A stretch of 64,000 nucleotides of DNA from CALODP01 sp942492055 (GTDB lineage Bacteria; Bacteroidota; Ignavibacteria; Ignavibacteriales; Melioribacteraceae). The notes under the pieces were generated by a model. It saw only the letters and a program-made list of their open reading frames with translations. It searched no databases and was not told where the DNA came from. The DNA lies in NCBI GenBank assembly GCA_942492055.1, contig CALODP010000015.1, forward strand, positions 620,001 through 684,000, in the 5' to 3' direction. The translations under genes were made by a program, and so were the position numbers. Of the stretch, positions 18,053 to 26,916 are shown piece after piece; the stretch's first letter is position 1, and each line of letters opens with the position of its first letter.

Positions 18053-20297
18053 AAGGAGTTTATTCTTTATAGTGCTTTCTCTTGTTGCTTCTATAAGCTT
18101 AAGCGCTCAATCGGATTGGGAATATGTAAATGATGAGTTTTTCTTCGGAGATGTAAAATCATCTTGCATTGTAGGGGAAAAGATTTTCTTTCTAACCAAA
18201 AATAACTTAATCTATTCCAGAGATCAGCAAGGAAGAGTTGTAAATTCATGCTTATCATATGGTACTAACAATTACTCTCCGGGTGGTGTTAGTTGGCGTC
18301 AGAGAATAGCATTTGCCGATGAATTGAACGGATATATTGTAAACGGAGAGAACGGAGAATTCCGGACGGAAGATGGAGGAGAGACCTGGAGGAAAGTCAG
18401 TTCAAATCCAAATGGGTTTTATATTGTTTCCTTTGCAACGGAAAAAGTGGGATGGAAATTAGGTTGGAAGAAATTGGTAAAAACTACAGACGGAGGAAAG
18501 ACTTGGGTAGAGCAATCATATCCGGGGGATGTTATTTTATCTCCTGTGAAATTATTTGCTTTGGACACAAACAGAATTTTTCTGATAAAGTCATATTTTC
18601 CCAAAAATGGTTTTGGAGGTATATTTTTTAGTGAGGATGGAGGGATGAGTTGGGGAAAAGTGGAGATGGAAATTCCGGAAAGCTCTCGAAGCATTTGTGA
18701 CATGAAAGATATCTTAATAAAGAAATCGGGAAAAGGAGTAGCATTACTTTATGCCGAAGAAGATCTTTGTTACATATTAATGACAAAGGATTATGGAAAG
18801 ACCTGGGAAATAGAGCGGGAATATAATCGTCCTTTGGAGTATATAATATCTCAAAAGGATAGAGAATGGATTTTTATTGGGAGCGCTGCGGCTGAATCCC
18901 TATCCGAATTATATATTTATAAGACTATAAATGACGGGCATAACTGGTTTGAGGAAGTGTTGGAAAGTAGCAAGGGGATGTTGGAGTCTTTTACGTTTGA
19001 TCCTGAACAGGGCATAATGTTTATTAAAAAATTTGACAGATTATTGTTCTTATCGAACAATGGAAAAGATTTTAGAAAGATAGCACCGAAGAACAGATAT
19101 GGTTATCATAATTTTTGTATTGATCATAATCCAAAACAAAGTAATAAACAGAAAGTAATTTGTTACCCTACTGATTCAAATGTATTAAGAGATGTGAACA
19201 GTGGTGGGAATATAGAATACCTCATTAGTTTCGATTCGGGAGAGACTTGGCAAAAAGAGATCGCTGTTGAAGGAATAGGAAAATTTATTAAGGATTTTAG
19301 GATAAGCGAAGATATACTATATGTTTCGAAAGGAAAGAATCATCTTGAAAAGTCTACGGATGAAGGAATGTCTTGGGAAAAAATCGTGACAGAAACTCCC
19401 CTGCCGACATTTTATGATTTTCAAGTCGGAAGTAACGGTAGGCTCTTAATAGACAATCTAATTTCTTTGGATGAAGGTAATACTTGGGAGACTTTGGTTA
19501 CTAATAAAAGATGTATTTTTAACAGATATTTTTTGGCGGATGATGATCAATTATGGTCATGTGGTGTGTATTACGATACCGATCATCCGAGAGGGTTTGT
19601 CTATAAATCGGAAGATAATGGTAAGAACTGGAGAGCTGATGATTTGCCTACAATTATATCCGATCTTGAAATTGTAGATGATTCCGTAACCTATGCTTTA
19701 TCTTATAAGAGCCTTTATAAAACTTGTGATTCCGGAGAGAGCTGGAAGTTGATAAAAGAGTTTCAGCATTATTATTACGATGATCCCCAGATGGCTTTTA
19801 TTGATTCGAAAAACGGTATGATGTTTTGTGAAGATAATCTTTATAAAACATGTGACGGAGGCAATACCTGGGAAGAAAAAGAAATGAAGATTATTCCAAG
19901 TAATGTTACGAAGTTTGAAGCGACCAAAAACGGAAGATATTTTATCGCTACTTGGAATGGAGTAATTACTTTTGTAGATAAAGATTATCAGCCGAAGAAA
20001 AATGGTTCGATAGGAAAAGAGGGAAGTTCAGGTAAAGAGGCTACACTATATCAGAATAGTCCGAACCCCTTTAATCCTTCGACGAGAATATTCTTTTCCC
20101 TTGGGACGGAAGGGATGGTGAATCTTTCGATTTATAATATTCTCGGGGAGAGGGTTGCTACAATTGTAAATGAGAAATTATCTGTCGGTGATCATCAATT
20201 CAATTTTGACGGGAGTAATCTTTCCAGCGGAGTTTATTTAAGTGTTCTGAAATTTAATGGAAAAAGTGAGATAAGAAAAATGAGTTTGGTGAAATAA
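18045..20297 (+). CDS. Secreted Asp-box (BNR) beta-propeller with T9SS sorting domain
   Basis: About 750 aa with a signal peptide ending SLSAQ. About eleven Asp-box motifs (D-x-G-x-T/S-W: DGGETW, DGGKTW, DGGMSW, DYGKTW, DSGETW, DEGMSW, DEGNTW, DNGKNW, DSGESW, DGGNTW) suggest one or two sialidase/Ycf48-like propellers; no sialidase catalytic set was seen. The last 75 residues are a type A T9SS sorting domain: NSPNPFNPSTRI, VNLSIYNILGERVATIV, SSGVYLSVLKF. It should be exported by T9SS and anchored or released outside. I start at the second ATG because GGAGG lies 6 bp upstream of it. Confidence 0.85.
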   Translation: MNRRSLFFIVLSLVASISLSAQSDWEYVNDEFFFGDVKSSCIVGEKIFFLTKNNLIYSRDQQGRVVNSCLSYGTNNYSPGGVSWRQRIAFADELNGYIVNGENGEFRTEDGGETWRKVSSNPNGFYIVSFATEKVGWKLGWKKLVKTTDGGKTWVEQSYPGDVILSPVKLFALDTNRIFLIKSYFPKNGFGGIFFSEDGGMSWGKVEMEIPESSRSICDMKDILIKKSGKGVALLYAEEDLCYILMTKDYGKTWEIEREYNRPLEYIISQKDREWIFIGSAAAESLSELYIYKTINDGHNWFEEVLESSKGMLESFTFDPEQGIMFIKKFDRLLFLSNNGKDFRKIAPKNRYGYHNFCIDHNPKQSNKQKVICYPTDSNVLRDVNSGGNIEYLISFDSGETWQKEIAVEGIGKFIKDFRISEDILYVSKGKNHLEKSTDEGMSWEKIVTETPLPTFYDFQVGSNGRLLIDNLISLDEGNTWETLVTNKRCIFNRYFLADDDQLWSCGVYYDTDHPRGFVYKSEDNGKNWRADDLPTIISDLEIVDDSVTYALSYKSLYKTCDSGESWKLIKEFQHYYYDDPQMAFIDSKNGMMFCEDNLYKTCDGGNTWEEKEMKIIPSNVTKFEATKNGRYFIATWNGVITFVDKDYQPKKNGSIGKEGSSGKEATLYQNSPNPFNPSTRIFFSLGTEGMVNLSIYNILGERVATIVNEKLSVGDHQFNFDGSNLSSGVYLSVLKFNGKSEIRKMSLVK

Positions 20298-20329
20298 GCA
20301 GAGTTTGATCCGTTAATCTTTATTATATT

Positions 20330-20367
20330 GGACTCTTTGTTTTTAAGTTTACCAAAGCGGGGAGTCC
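20330..20367 (+). promoter_or_regulatory. Hairpin overlapping the ribosome site of the next gene
   Basis: GGACTC-TTTG (20330-20339) can pair with CAAAG and GAGTCC (20353-20367), leaving CGGG bulged. The right arm includes GGGGAG, the ribosome site of the gene at 20369. If the transcript starts upstream, translation could be masked. TATATTG just before it could instead be a -10 box that would place the start within the left arm. Confidence 0.3.
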
Positions 20368-20368
20368 G

Positions 20369-20959
20369 ATGAGTTTATTAAATAGTAATAATTACGAAGA
20401 AGAGCTAGAAAAGATAGATAGTTTGAGGAAAGGGGGTAAAACGGAGAAGGAGATTATCGCCGTGCTTGCAAAGGGGAATTCTAACGATTCCGCGGAAGAG
20501 TTTTTGAAATTAGTAAAGGGGGTTGCGAAAAAAGAGAACCTCGATAAACTGAGAAATATACTTGTAACTTTACTGTTGTTTTTCCTGATCACCAAACTAT
20601 TCGATTCGATTTTTCTTATTGCCAGAAAAGAGTTTTCCTTGATGGCTCAGTTTATTCTTTTGGGTGTTGTACCGATCTTCAATTTGCTTGCGTTATTTCT
20701 TGTTAAGAAAGAATACAGTTATTGCTACAGAATAGTATTTGTAATGGGAATTTTCGGTATCTCCAATCAGGTTGATGCTATCAATATGGCGTTTATTACA
20801 CAGAACATTGTCGTTACGGTATTTGTAATCATTGAGACAATCGCGCTACTTGCCTTGCTTTTCTCTTCCGCCGTTCTCGATTGGAAATTCTCTACCGAGG
20901 AACTGAAGATAAGGAGGATTATCAGGAAGAGGGGGTATGAGGTTGGGGGAATGCAATGA
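20369..20959 (+). CDS. Membrane protein of unknown function
   Basis: 196 aa, not recognised. A charged helical N-terminus (about 1-65) is followed by four predicted membrane helices at about 68-85, 92-112, 118-135 and 147-170, and a basic tail (RRIIRKRGYEV). This places it in the inner membrane with cytoplasmic N- and C-ends. GGGGAG lies upstream of the ATG, within a possible hairpin. It stands between a T9SS protein gene and a secreted hypothetical, without clear operon partners. Confidence 0.65.
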   Translation: MSLLNSNNYEEELEKIDSLRKGGKTEKEIIAVLAKGNSNDSAEEFLKLVKGVAKKENLDKLRNILVTLLLFFLITKLFDSIFLIARKEFSLMAQFILLGVVPIFNLLALFLVKKEYSYCYRIVFVMGIFGISNQVDAINMAFITQNIVVTVFVIIETIALLALLFSSAVLDWKFSTEELKIRRIIRKRGYEVGGMQ

Positions 20960-21136
20960 AATAATGCTTTCGTGGATGATTCGGAATATTAAAAATATAT
21001 TCTACTAGCTATTGCATTTTATCCCAGTATAAAATATTTTCCAAACGGAACCGAGAGAAAAGATAATACATCATCCTCTATTACTGTGATGTGATATATA
21101 GAGAAGCTCTTATTACAAAATCACACCGGAGGCACT
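20960..21136. other. Intergenic, no feature recognised
   Basis: About 177 bp of AT-rich sequence. It presumably carries the promoter of the next gene. I see no repeat, RNA or clear promoter boxes. Confidence 0.4.
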
Positions 21137-21907
21137 ATGAAGAAGTTCTTTATCTTTATATTTCTTAGTTGTTCGTTTCTATTAGCTCAAGGGAAATATG
21201 ATATCAATGTTGTAGCAATTGGTATCGGAGAGAAAAATCCTACATTTGACGAGGGAAGGTTTCCTCACATCTCATTTTATTACACTCCAAAATTAATTTC
21301 TAAAGCGGAAGTCGGGGAAGAAGGTAAAGCGGCGGTCGCGTTGTTTGGCGGGGCTGCAAGAGAAGTTTTCGAAGGGGAACCGGAAGTGCTTGCCAAATGG
21401 TGGGATGAAACCGATATCCGGAATCACGCGATTATTTTCGATAAGAACGGCGTTGGAGCGTGGCAAGGATGGCTCAAGCCGGATCGTGATCTTATCGATT
21501 GCGAGGGAAAAGGAGAGGAGAGTTCAGTGGAGGATATCTTCGAATATCTCCTTGAAGATAATGAAGTAATTGAGTTTGACGATGGAAAAGAGTTTGATTA
21601 TGAGGATAACGATTGCCTGATTGAAACAAAGATGGTTGATTTTATGGTTGTAACTCCCACCGGAGAAGAGAAAAGTACAAAATCTATTGTTGAAAATGGG
21701 AAAGCTACAATGGTGATTTTCTTCCAAATTTCTAAGGATGTGGATTTGAACGCTGTAGCGAATGTTGAGGAGGATGAGTCGGTTGGTTCCTTCCTGGGCA
21801 GCATAGTTAAAACTACTGCGGGGGAATCGTGGGAAGTTCTCTTTAAGAAGATCGAGGGAGAATTCTTCGAGCATGATGTTCCCGATAAAAAATATGAAAA
21901 GGAATAG
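21137..21907 (+). CDS. Secreted protein of unknown function
   Basis: 256 aa with a clear signal peptide (KKFFIFIFLSCSFLLAQG). The mature protein is acidic, with an Asp/Glu-rich middle (VIEFDDGKEFDYEDNDC) and two cysteines near residues 124 and 160. NHAIIFDKNGVGAWQGW resembles a thioredoxin-like strand pattern, but I see no CxxC, so that is not a call. GGAGGCAC precedes the ATG. It stands alone. Confidence 0.62.
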   Translation: MKKFFIFIFLSCSFLLAQGKYDINVVAIGIGEKNPTFDEGRFPHISFYYTPKLISKAEVGEEGKAAVALFGGAAREVFEGEPEVLAKWWDETDIRNHAIIFDKNGVGAWQGWLKPDRDLIDCEGKGEESSVEDIFEYLLEDNEVIEFDDGKEFDYEDNDCLIETKMVDFMVVTPTGEEKSTKSIVENGKATMVIFFQISKDVDLNAVANVEEDESVGSFLGSIVKTTAGESWEVLFKKIEGEFFEHDVPDKKYEKE

Positions 21908-22064
21908 TTAATAAATACCTGGCGGGGTAACTTATGTTTTCATTTTGTTACATCAACGCCCAATTCTTTTTTCGCAATGTTGTTTTTAAGCTTGAAAATA
22001 TGACAATCTTACAAAATCTTTTGTATATTCGAGCCCGAATAATAAAATAGTATTGGATAAATAA

Positions 22065-22268
22065 ATGAACAGACCTTTTCAGATTTTTGTGCTTATCGCT
22101 TTTGGAGTAGGGGAGATTACTTTGGCTCTTTCCGGTATCTTCAGAGATAATCTTAGTGATTTTCAGTTGGGTTTTTGTGAGGGGCTTTCCGCAACGGGCA
22201 TTATCCTTGGTGGGATTTATATGGTGTGGAGTTTTGCTCATAAGAGGAATCCTTTTGTAGTGAAATAG
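22065..22268 (+). CDS. Small two-helix membrane protein
   Basis: 67 aa with two hydrophobic segments at about 5-24 and 40-58, separated by a charged loop (FRDNLSDFQ), and a basic C-terminus. No family recognised. It has no strong ribosome site, only an AT-rich leader, but the composition is typical of a real membrane protein. Confidence 0.55.
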   Translation: MNRPFQIFVLIAFGVGEITLALSGIFRDNLSDFQLGFCEGLSATGIILGGIYMVWSFAHKRNPFVVK

Positions 22269-22373
22269 GTCTAATTCCTTTCTTATATCAGTCGACTAAA
22301 AAATGAGCTTTGAGAATTTATTTCTTTGTAATAATTTTGTCCGGTTCAAAATATGATTACAGAGGAGTATTCG

Positions 22374-22742
22374 ATGAAGAGTTTTATTACGGTTGGCTTG
22401 CTGGTTCTCTCAAATACCTTTATGACTTTTGCATGGTACGGGCATCTTAAATTTGCCGAGTGGAAGTGGTTTAATAAACTTGGTTTGATAGCGATTGTAC
22501 TTTTGAGTTGGGGTATAGCCTTGTTTGAATATTGTTTTCAAGTGCCGGCTAACAGAATTGGGTATTCCGGTAATGGGGGGCCTTTTTCTCTTGTGCAATT
22601 AAAGGTTCTTCAAGAAGCGATTACCTTAATAGTATTTACCTTTTTCTCTTTGGTTGTTTTTAAGAATGAAGCTCTTCGATTAAATCATTTCATCGGATTC
22701 GGATTTTTGATATTGGCTGTCTATTTCATTTTCAAGGGATAG
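22374..22742 (+). CDS. DMT-superfamily membrane protein (DUF486)
   Basis: 122 aa with four helices, the length of DUF486 proteins. Family features include TFMTFAWYGHLKF, FEYCFQVPANRIGY and FSLVQLKVLQEAITL. These are small relatives of the drug/metabolite transporter fold; no substrate is known. The ATG at 22374 has GAGGAG upstream; an in-frame upstream start does not. Confidence 0.88.
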   Translation: MKSFITVGLLVLSNTFMTFAWYGHLKFAEWKWFNKLGLIAIVLLSWGIALFEYCFQVPANRIGYSGNGGPFSLVQLKVLQEAITLIVFTFFSLVVFKNEALRLNHFIGFGFLILAVYFIFKG

Positions 22743-22756
22743 ATTTTAAGAAGAAA

Positions 22757-22794
22757 GGAAGCAAAATCGGAGATCTGAATACGAATTTGCTTCC
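22757..22794 (-). terminator. Terminator between convergent genes
   Basis: A 13-bp stem with one mismatch, GGAAGCAAAATCG / CGAATTTGCTTCC. On the minus strand it runs into TTTCTTCTT, so it most likely ends the TetR operon; it may also act on the DUF486 transcript. Confidence 0.6.
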
Positions 22795-22805
22795 CGTTAA
22801 TATCT

Positions 22806-23411
22806 TTATTCTTTTAAGCCCTTTGAGATAATAGCTTCAATTCCTTTTTCTATTCTTTGCCAACCTTCCTCGGTTGTGAGGTCAATTCCGTTGAACACAT
22901 TAACATGTCGTGAACGGAGAACAAGATAGTATATGCCGGCCAGTAGAATTGAGGAAATGGCAGGTATATCGGTTTTCGAATAATCTACAACTTTTTCAAG
23001 AAGTCTTAATAATTCAACTGCTTCGGCTTCTCTTTCTTCCGCGATTGCTTTTGTTACTTCGTTCTTATTTGTTAATTCCCACAGAAGTATTTCCTGCAAT
23101 TCCTTGTTTTTCAGAGCTTCTTTCAATTGTCCCACAAAAATATCAGTGCCGATTTTGGCTACTTCATCTTCCGATGAGACAGTAACATTTTCGGAAGTCA
23201 TATTCGAAAGTTTTGTGAAATAATCTTTCTGCTTTACATAAGCTTTCAAGAGGCCGTCAAGATCATTGAAATACCTGTAAATCAATACTTTGTTTACACC
23301 CGCTTCTTTAGCTACGGAATTTATTCCCACATTAGAAAAACCGTCACGTAATATCACAGTGCCGACGGCGTCAATTAGTTTCTGTTTTGTAACTTCTTTA
23401 TCTCTTTGCAT
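22806..23411 (-). CDS. TetR-family transcriptional regulator
   Basis: 201 aa. The N-terminal helix-turn-helix lies at about residues 10-55 (KLIDAVGTVILRDGF, INSVAKEAGVNKVLIYRYF), the TetR signature. The C-terminal ligand domain is unlike any I can name. It is the third gene of a minus-strand operon behind a barrel protein and an Acg-type nitroreductase; the gap is 48 bp. The operon promoter has two palindromes of TetR-operator type, so autorepression is the simplest reading. The inducer is probably a compound handled by the nitroreductase. Confidence 0.92.
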   Translation of the reverse strand: MQRDKEVTKQKLIDAVGTVILRDGFSNVGINSVAKEAGVNKVLIYRYFNDLDGLLKAYVKQKDYFTKLSNMTSENVTVSSEDEVAKIGTDIFVGQLKEALKNKELQEILLWELTNKNEVTKAIAEEREAEAVELLRLLEKVVDYSKTDIPAISSILLAGIYYLVLRSRHVNVFNGIDLTTEEGWQRIEKGIEAIISKGLKE

Positions 23412-23459
23412 TTTTTCCCGAATTGTTCAATTTCTAGGATTCAAATTTAGTGATTTTTA

Positions 23460-24572
23460 TTAGGAAACAAACCATTCAACAGGGCGGCGCAGAGAAACCG
23501 GTTCCGGATAATCCTTAACATATCCTGCACGTAAGATGAACTGGAGTTTTCCTTTACATCCGATTTTTCTAACTAGAGTCTCTCTCATACCTTCTTCGAG
23601 GGGCTGGCTCATCGGGTGTAGAGCTAGCATTTTCTCACGACATCTTAGTCCCATCCTTTGAAATTTTCTTCCCGCCTCAATCAGTTCGGGTAAGGAATCA
23701 TCAGATGAGGTAATTACAATCCAGCCTCCGAAAGAGGAGAGTTGTTCTTTTACCATTTCAATCCCTTTTTCTTTGAAGCTTTCGGAAGTGACACTCTTCT
23801 TATCGAAAAATAGTCGTACAAAGAGGGAAAGAAAACCAGACATCTCCATCGAAGCCGGAGTGAGTCCGTCCATATTCTTTTCGGCATCGGAATTACTCCA
23901 TCTGATCCAATTGGCCAGTTCTACTTGAACATTCTCTCTTCCTGCTTGTAGTATATTGGATTCCAATGTTACATCCGTAAGTAGTTTCCCAATCTCTGAT
24001 TCTTTCCGATAAAATGAGGCGGAGTTTCCTAATTTATCTGAGATGAAATTATAGTCTTCATTAGTAATCGTTTCGGAAAGATATTTTTTTCTCAGAGTTC
24101 TTCTCCGTTTGAGATTATCCAATGAAATATCATGTGGGATATCTTTCACTAATGTTATTTCAACGATTGATTCCTCAAAAAGGGAGGAGGCTAGGTAATT
24201 AGTTTTTATAGCATATCCTAATCGACTTGCCGCAATAGAAAGATTCTCGATAAAGGCTCCGATAGAGAGGAGTGTTTCTCTATTAGTGGGATCCACCTCA
24301 TTGAGCCATCTTTTTCTATCCGATTTGACGCAAAGAATGTTATCCTTTTTTACTTCAACTATCCATGGTTGGCAATTGTGACTACTCGGAGCCAGGGATG
24401 CATAATAGAGAATTTCTTTCAAATGATTTGGTAGCTTTTTCCCAAGGCTATTGCTTGTTGTGTGCAATTCATTCCGAATTATTCCCGCGCATGAGTTAAT
24501 TAGTGGAAATGTTAGGGTTAGTAAAACACCCTTACCGGTTAATTGTAAAAAATCTCGTCTTGTAGTTTTCAT
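23460..24572 (-). CDS. Acg-family nitroreductase with Tat signal
   Basis: 370 aa. The N-terminus has a twin-arginine signal (TTRRDFLQ) and a hydrophobic stretch ending INSC, so it may be a Tat-exported lipoprotein. The core shows nitroreductase features LAPSSHNCQPW, WLNEVDPTNRETLLSIGAF and LHPMSQPLEEG, matching the Acg/FMN-binding oxidoreductase group. That group binds FMN; some members are thought to sequester it. I start at 24572, where AAAGGA precedes the ATG, 11 bp after the barrel gene. It probably acts in the periplasm and is controlled by the TetR downstream. Confidence 0.85.
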   Translation of the reverse strand: MKTTRRDFLQLTGKGVLLTLTFPLINSCAGIIRNELHTTSNSLGKKLPNHLKEILYYASLAPSSHNCQPWIVEVKKDNILCVKSDRKRWLNEVDPTNRETLLSIGAFIENLSIAASRLGYAIKTNYLASSLFEESIVEITLVKDIPHDISLDNLKRRRTLRKKYLSETITNEDYNFISDKLGNSASFYRKESEIGKLLTDVTLESNILQAGRENVQVELANWIRWSNSDAEKNMDGLTPASMEMSGFLSLFVRLFFDKKSVTSESFKEKGIEMVKEQLSSFGGWIVITSSDDSLPELIEAGRKFQRMGLRCREKMLALHPMSQPLEEGMRETLVRKIGCKGKLQFILRAGYVKDYPEPVSLRRPVEWFVS

Positions 24573-24583
24573 AGTAATATCCT

Positions 24584-25138
24584 TTAGAAATACCAACCGA
24601 TTTTTAATGAAGCCTCATAAAGAAATTTTTTCGGTTCGTAAATTTTACCTCCGATATTTAGATTACTTGTTCCCGTAATTGGTAAGTGCCCTGCAATCCA
24701 CGGATTCAAATAGAGATTTTTATAAATTTTCCAAACATAACCCCCTCCGAGGGTAATAATAAGATTATCGTATTTCCCATTTGCATTGTTCGAGGAATTT
24801 ACGACGCTGTTTTCCCAATATTCCATGCCGAGACCGATCCACCATTTTTCGTACTCGTTTTCAGTGGTTGTTGGGAAATAATCTATTAAAAGAGTATAAG
24901 CGTCGGTTTCCAAATCTTTGAATCCTGATGGAATAACGAATTCCGGTGTTTTCACATTCGTAAGAACCGCACGAAGACGGAGCTTTTCGTATCCCACCCA
25001 TCCTGAGAAATAGTAGCCTCCGGAGATATAGGGGAGCGCGTCCAATTCGGTACCTATTCTTAGATTTGTTTGCGAGTCTTTTTGGGCGAAGATAACCGCC
25101 ACATGCAAAATGAAGAATAATATCATTAACTTTTTCAT
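24584..25138 (-). CDS. Outer-membrane beta-barrel protein
   Basis: 184 aa with signal peptide (KKLMILFFILHVAVIFAQ). The mature part has alternating strands ending in aromatic residues (SGGYYFSGWVGY, WWIGLGMEYW, LGGGYVWKIYKN) and finishes LKIGWYF with a terminal Phe, as barrels do. Size suggests an eight-stranded barrel. It heads the operon that continues with the nitroreductase and TetR genes. No transport role can be assigned. Confidence 0.75.
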   Translation of the reverse strand: MKKLMILFFILHVAVIFAQKDSQTNLRIGTELDALPYISGGYYFSGWVGYEKLRLRAVLTNVKTPEFVIPSGFKDLETDAYTLLIDYFPTTTENEYEKWWIGLGMEYWENSVVNSSNNANGKYDNLIITLGGGYVWKIYKNLYLNPWIAGHLPITGTSNLNIGGKIYEPKKFLYEASLKIGWYF

Positions 25139-25153
25139 AGTAATCCTTATGTT

Positions 25154-25199
25154 GTAACTTGTTGGTTACAAATATAAGTAACCGATAGGTTACAGTCAA
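25154..25199 (-). promoter_or_regulatory. Promoter with two TetR-type operators
   Basis: On the minus strand a -35 TTGACT (25194-25199) and a -10 TATATT (25171-25176, extended to TATATTTG) are 17 bp apart. The spacer is filled by the palindrome GTAACC-N4-GGTTAC (25178-25193). A second copy with one changed base, GTAACttgttGGTTAC (25154-25169), covers the expected start site 24 bp further on. The geometry predicts repression by blocking RNA polymerase. The TetR protein of the same operon is the likely ligand. Confidence 0.8.
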
Positions 25200-25276
25200 T
25201 AAAAGAAAATAACAAATAATATTCTTTATCTCCGAAGTGGTAAGTATTATCTTATATCTTCAATAAAAGGGGAATT

Positions 25277-25795
25277 ATGAAGAAGAATAATGCGCCGATA
25301 ACAGCTAGAGCTGTTTATAAAGCAAAGCCTGACACAGAGTATAAGATTTATTTGGAAGCTGAGGAATTAATTTTCATTAAAGTTTCAGGGCAGAATTGGA
25401 ATATTGAAGAAGGGGCCGAAGTAGTAATGCCATCCCCCGTATCAATCCTTTCTGAATTGATAAAATGGTTATTTAGGAATAAGAGAAAGAAAAAAGAATC
25501 GGTTGAGATTTTGCCTTCTGAAGTTAGTAAACAAGATACCGGTGGTAGTAATTGTTTTGTGATAAAGAAAGGGGATGTTGCAAAAGTATCGTTACAACCT
25601 GCCGAAACGATTTCATTTCACGGCGATTATTATGTCTTATGGAGATTGGAGACTATAGAAGGGGAAAAGTATAATCTTCAATTGGAAAGAAAAGAAGAGA
25701 TAGAGGGGGCGATAAACAGATTGAAAATATTTTTCGGTGATTTGCTGGAAATTACCGTGAAATGGAACGAAAAGAAGGGAGAGATGGAAAAGTAA
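25277..25795 (+). CDS. Hypothetical protein
   Basis: 172 aa, no signal peptide, not recognised. The sequence is strand-rich in both halves with a basic linker (LFRNKRKKKE) near residue 72, suggesting two small beta domains. GGGGAATT precedes the ATG. It overlaps no gene and is followed closely by the DUF1579-like gene. Confidence 0.6.
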   Translation: MKKNNAPITARAVYKAKPDTEYKIYLEAEELIFIKVSGQNWNIEEGAEVVMPSPVSILSELIKWLFRNKRKKKESVEILPSEVSKQDTGGSNCFVIKKGDVAKVSLQPAETISFHGDYYVLWRLETIEGEKYNLQLERKEEIEGAINRLKIFFGDLLEITVKWNEKKGEMEK

Positions 25796-25815
25796 TATTA
25801 ATTGTGGGGGCAAGG

Positions 25816-26265
25816 ATGTGTAGTTCCGAAAATAGTATGAGTAAGTTCGATAGATTTATTGGGAATTGGAAATTAATCTATCATATTCCCAAAAGTAGCA
25901 TGAGCAATTCGGATACCGGCATGGGGTCCGGAACATTCAAGCGGATTTTAGGAGATAAGTTTGTTTCGTTTGATTATGCGGCAAAACTAGGGCAGGGAGA
26001 TACATCTGCTCATGGAATCTTTGGCTTTGATGAAGGGAAAGGGGTAATACGCTATTGGTGGTTTGAAGATTCCGGCGCAACAATGGATGCTACCTGTGAT
26101 TTTGTTTCAGATGACGTGTTAGCGATGAATTGGCATAATTCATTATTGAGCCAAGAGTTTAGAGTAGTTAGTGAAAATAAAATTATTCTAGAAATGACTC
26201 TGCGGAAAGAGAAAGGGGAGGAAGTTGTTCTGGTGGTTGATTTGATAAAAAAAAGCCTCCCTTGA
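25816..26265 (+). CDS. DUF1579-like lipocalin-type protein
   Basis: 149 aa. FDRFIGNWKLIYHIPKSS, MGSGTFKRILGDKFVSFDY and FGFDEGKGVIRYWWFEDSG follow the DUF1579 pattern, a small lipocalin/FABP-like barrel of unknown ligand. The start at 25816 has a GGGGGCAAGG stretch just upstream; starting at 25837 is possible. The 3' end overlaps the terminator of the convergent lipoprotein gene. Confidence 0.6.
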   Translation: MCSSENSMSKFDRFIGNWKLIYHIPKSSMSNSDTGMGSGTFKRILGDKFVSFDYAAKLGQGDTSAHGIFGFDEGKGVIRYWWFEDSGATMDATCDFVSDDVLAMNWHNSLLSQEFRVVSENKIILEMTLRKEKGEEVVLVVDLIKKSLP

Positions 26266-26276
26266 TAGGAGGCTCA
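26246..26276 (-). terminator. Terminator of the minus-strand lipoprotein gene
   Basis: GAGCCTCC / GGGAGGCT stem with loop TATCAA, then eight T on the minus strand. It overlaps the last codons of the plus-strand gene. Confidence 0.85.
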
Positions 26277-26284
26277 AAAGAAAT

Positions 26285-26686
26285 TTATTTTTTCTTTTTA
26301 ATATTGTCTTTAAGAAGCTTATCGCAATTTTCAGTGAATTGAATTGAAGATATCTTCTTTGCAGCCAATTCTGCGTAATTATCTTCAACTTTTTGTTTCA
26401 ATTCTTTTTTAGTTTCTTTGTCAATTTGCTTTTTGTCGTAAGCAATATTGATTTTGGAGAAATATGTCAAACATCTGTCACATTTGTCCTGGCTTTCAGC
26501 TTTTAATCTGTCGTAGTCTTCGGAAGTTCCTTTACCACTATACTTATCAATTTGCTTATCAGCTTCTTTTTTTACAGCTTTTTCTGCTGCTTTCATACCT
26601 TGATCCATCAACTTATCGAAATTGATGCTACCGCAACCGGTAGTTAATAATAGACATGGCAATACTAATAGTATTAGTTTCTTCAT
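26285..26686 (-). CDS. Small lipoprotein, helical
   Basis: 133 aa. The signal peptide ends LLTTGC, a good lipobox. The mature part is a charged Lys/Glu-rich helical protein with three cysteines (KCDRC and ENCDK) and probably coiled coil. No family recognised. The ribosome site is GGAGGCAC before the ATG, and a terminator follows. Likely envelope-anchored. Confidence 0.7.
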   Translation of the reverse strand: MKKLILLVLPCLLLTTGCGSINFDKLMDQGMKAAEKAVKKEADKQIDKYSGKGTSEDYDRLKAESQDKCDRCLTYFSKINIAYDKKQIDKETKKELKQKVEDNYAELAAKKISSIQFTENCDKLLKDNIKKKK

Positions 26687-26865
26687 TGTGCCTCCATGAT
26701 GTGGGAATTTGTAAATAGTTATTTAGAAGTCGGCCAAATGTAAAATAATGTATATTTATAATCAAGAATAATATGAATATTATGCTTATCTATTTAGTCA
26801 TATTGGATTATATTTGTATAATCTTGAGTGGGGAAAAAGAAATTAAGGCAAATGAGAAAAAATAT

Positions 26866-26894
26866 TTGTGTAATAAGGGATAAAATTATATATT
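26866..26894 (+). promoter_or_regulatory. Probable promoter of tRNA-Phe
   Basis: TTGTGT (26866-26871), a 17-bp spacer and TATATT (26889-26894) lie 22 bp before the mature tRNA 5' end. Confidence 0.55.
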
Positions 26895-26916
26895 TACAGT
26901 CTTGAAATTTTGGTGC

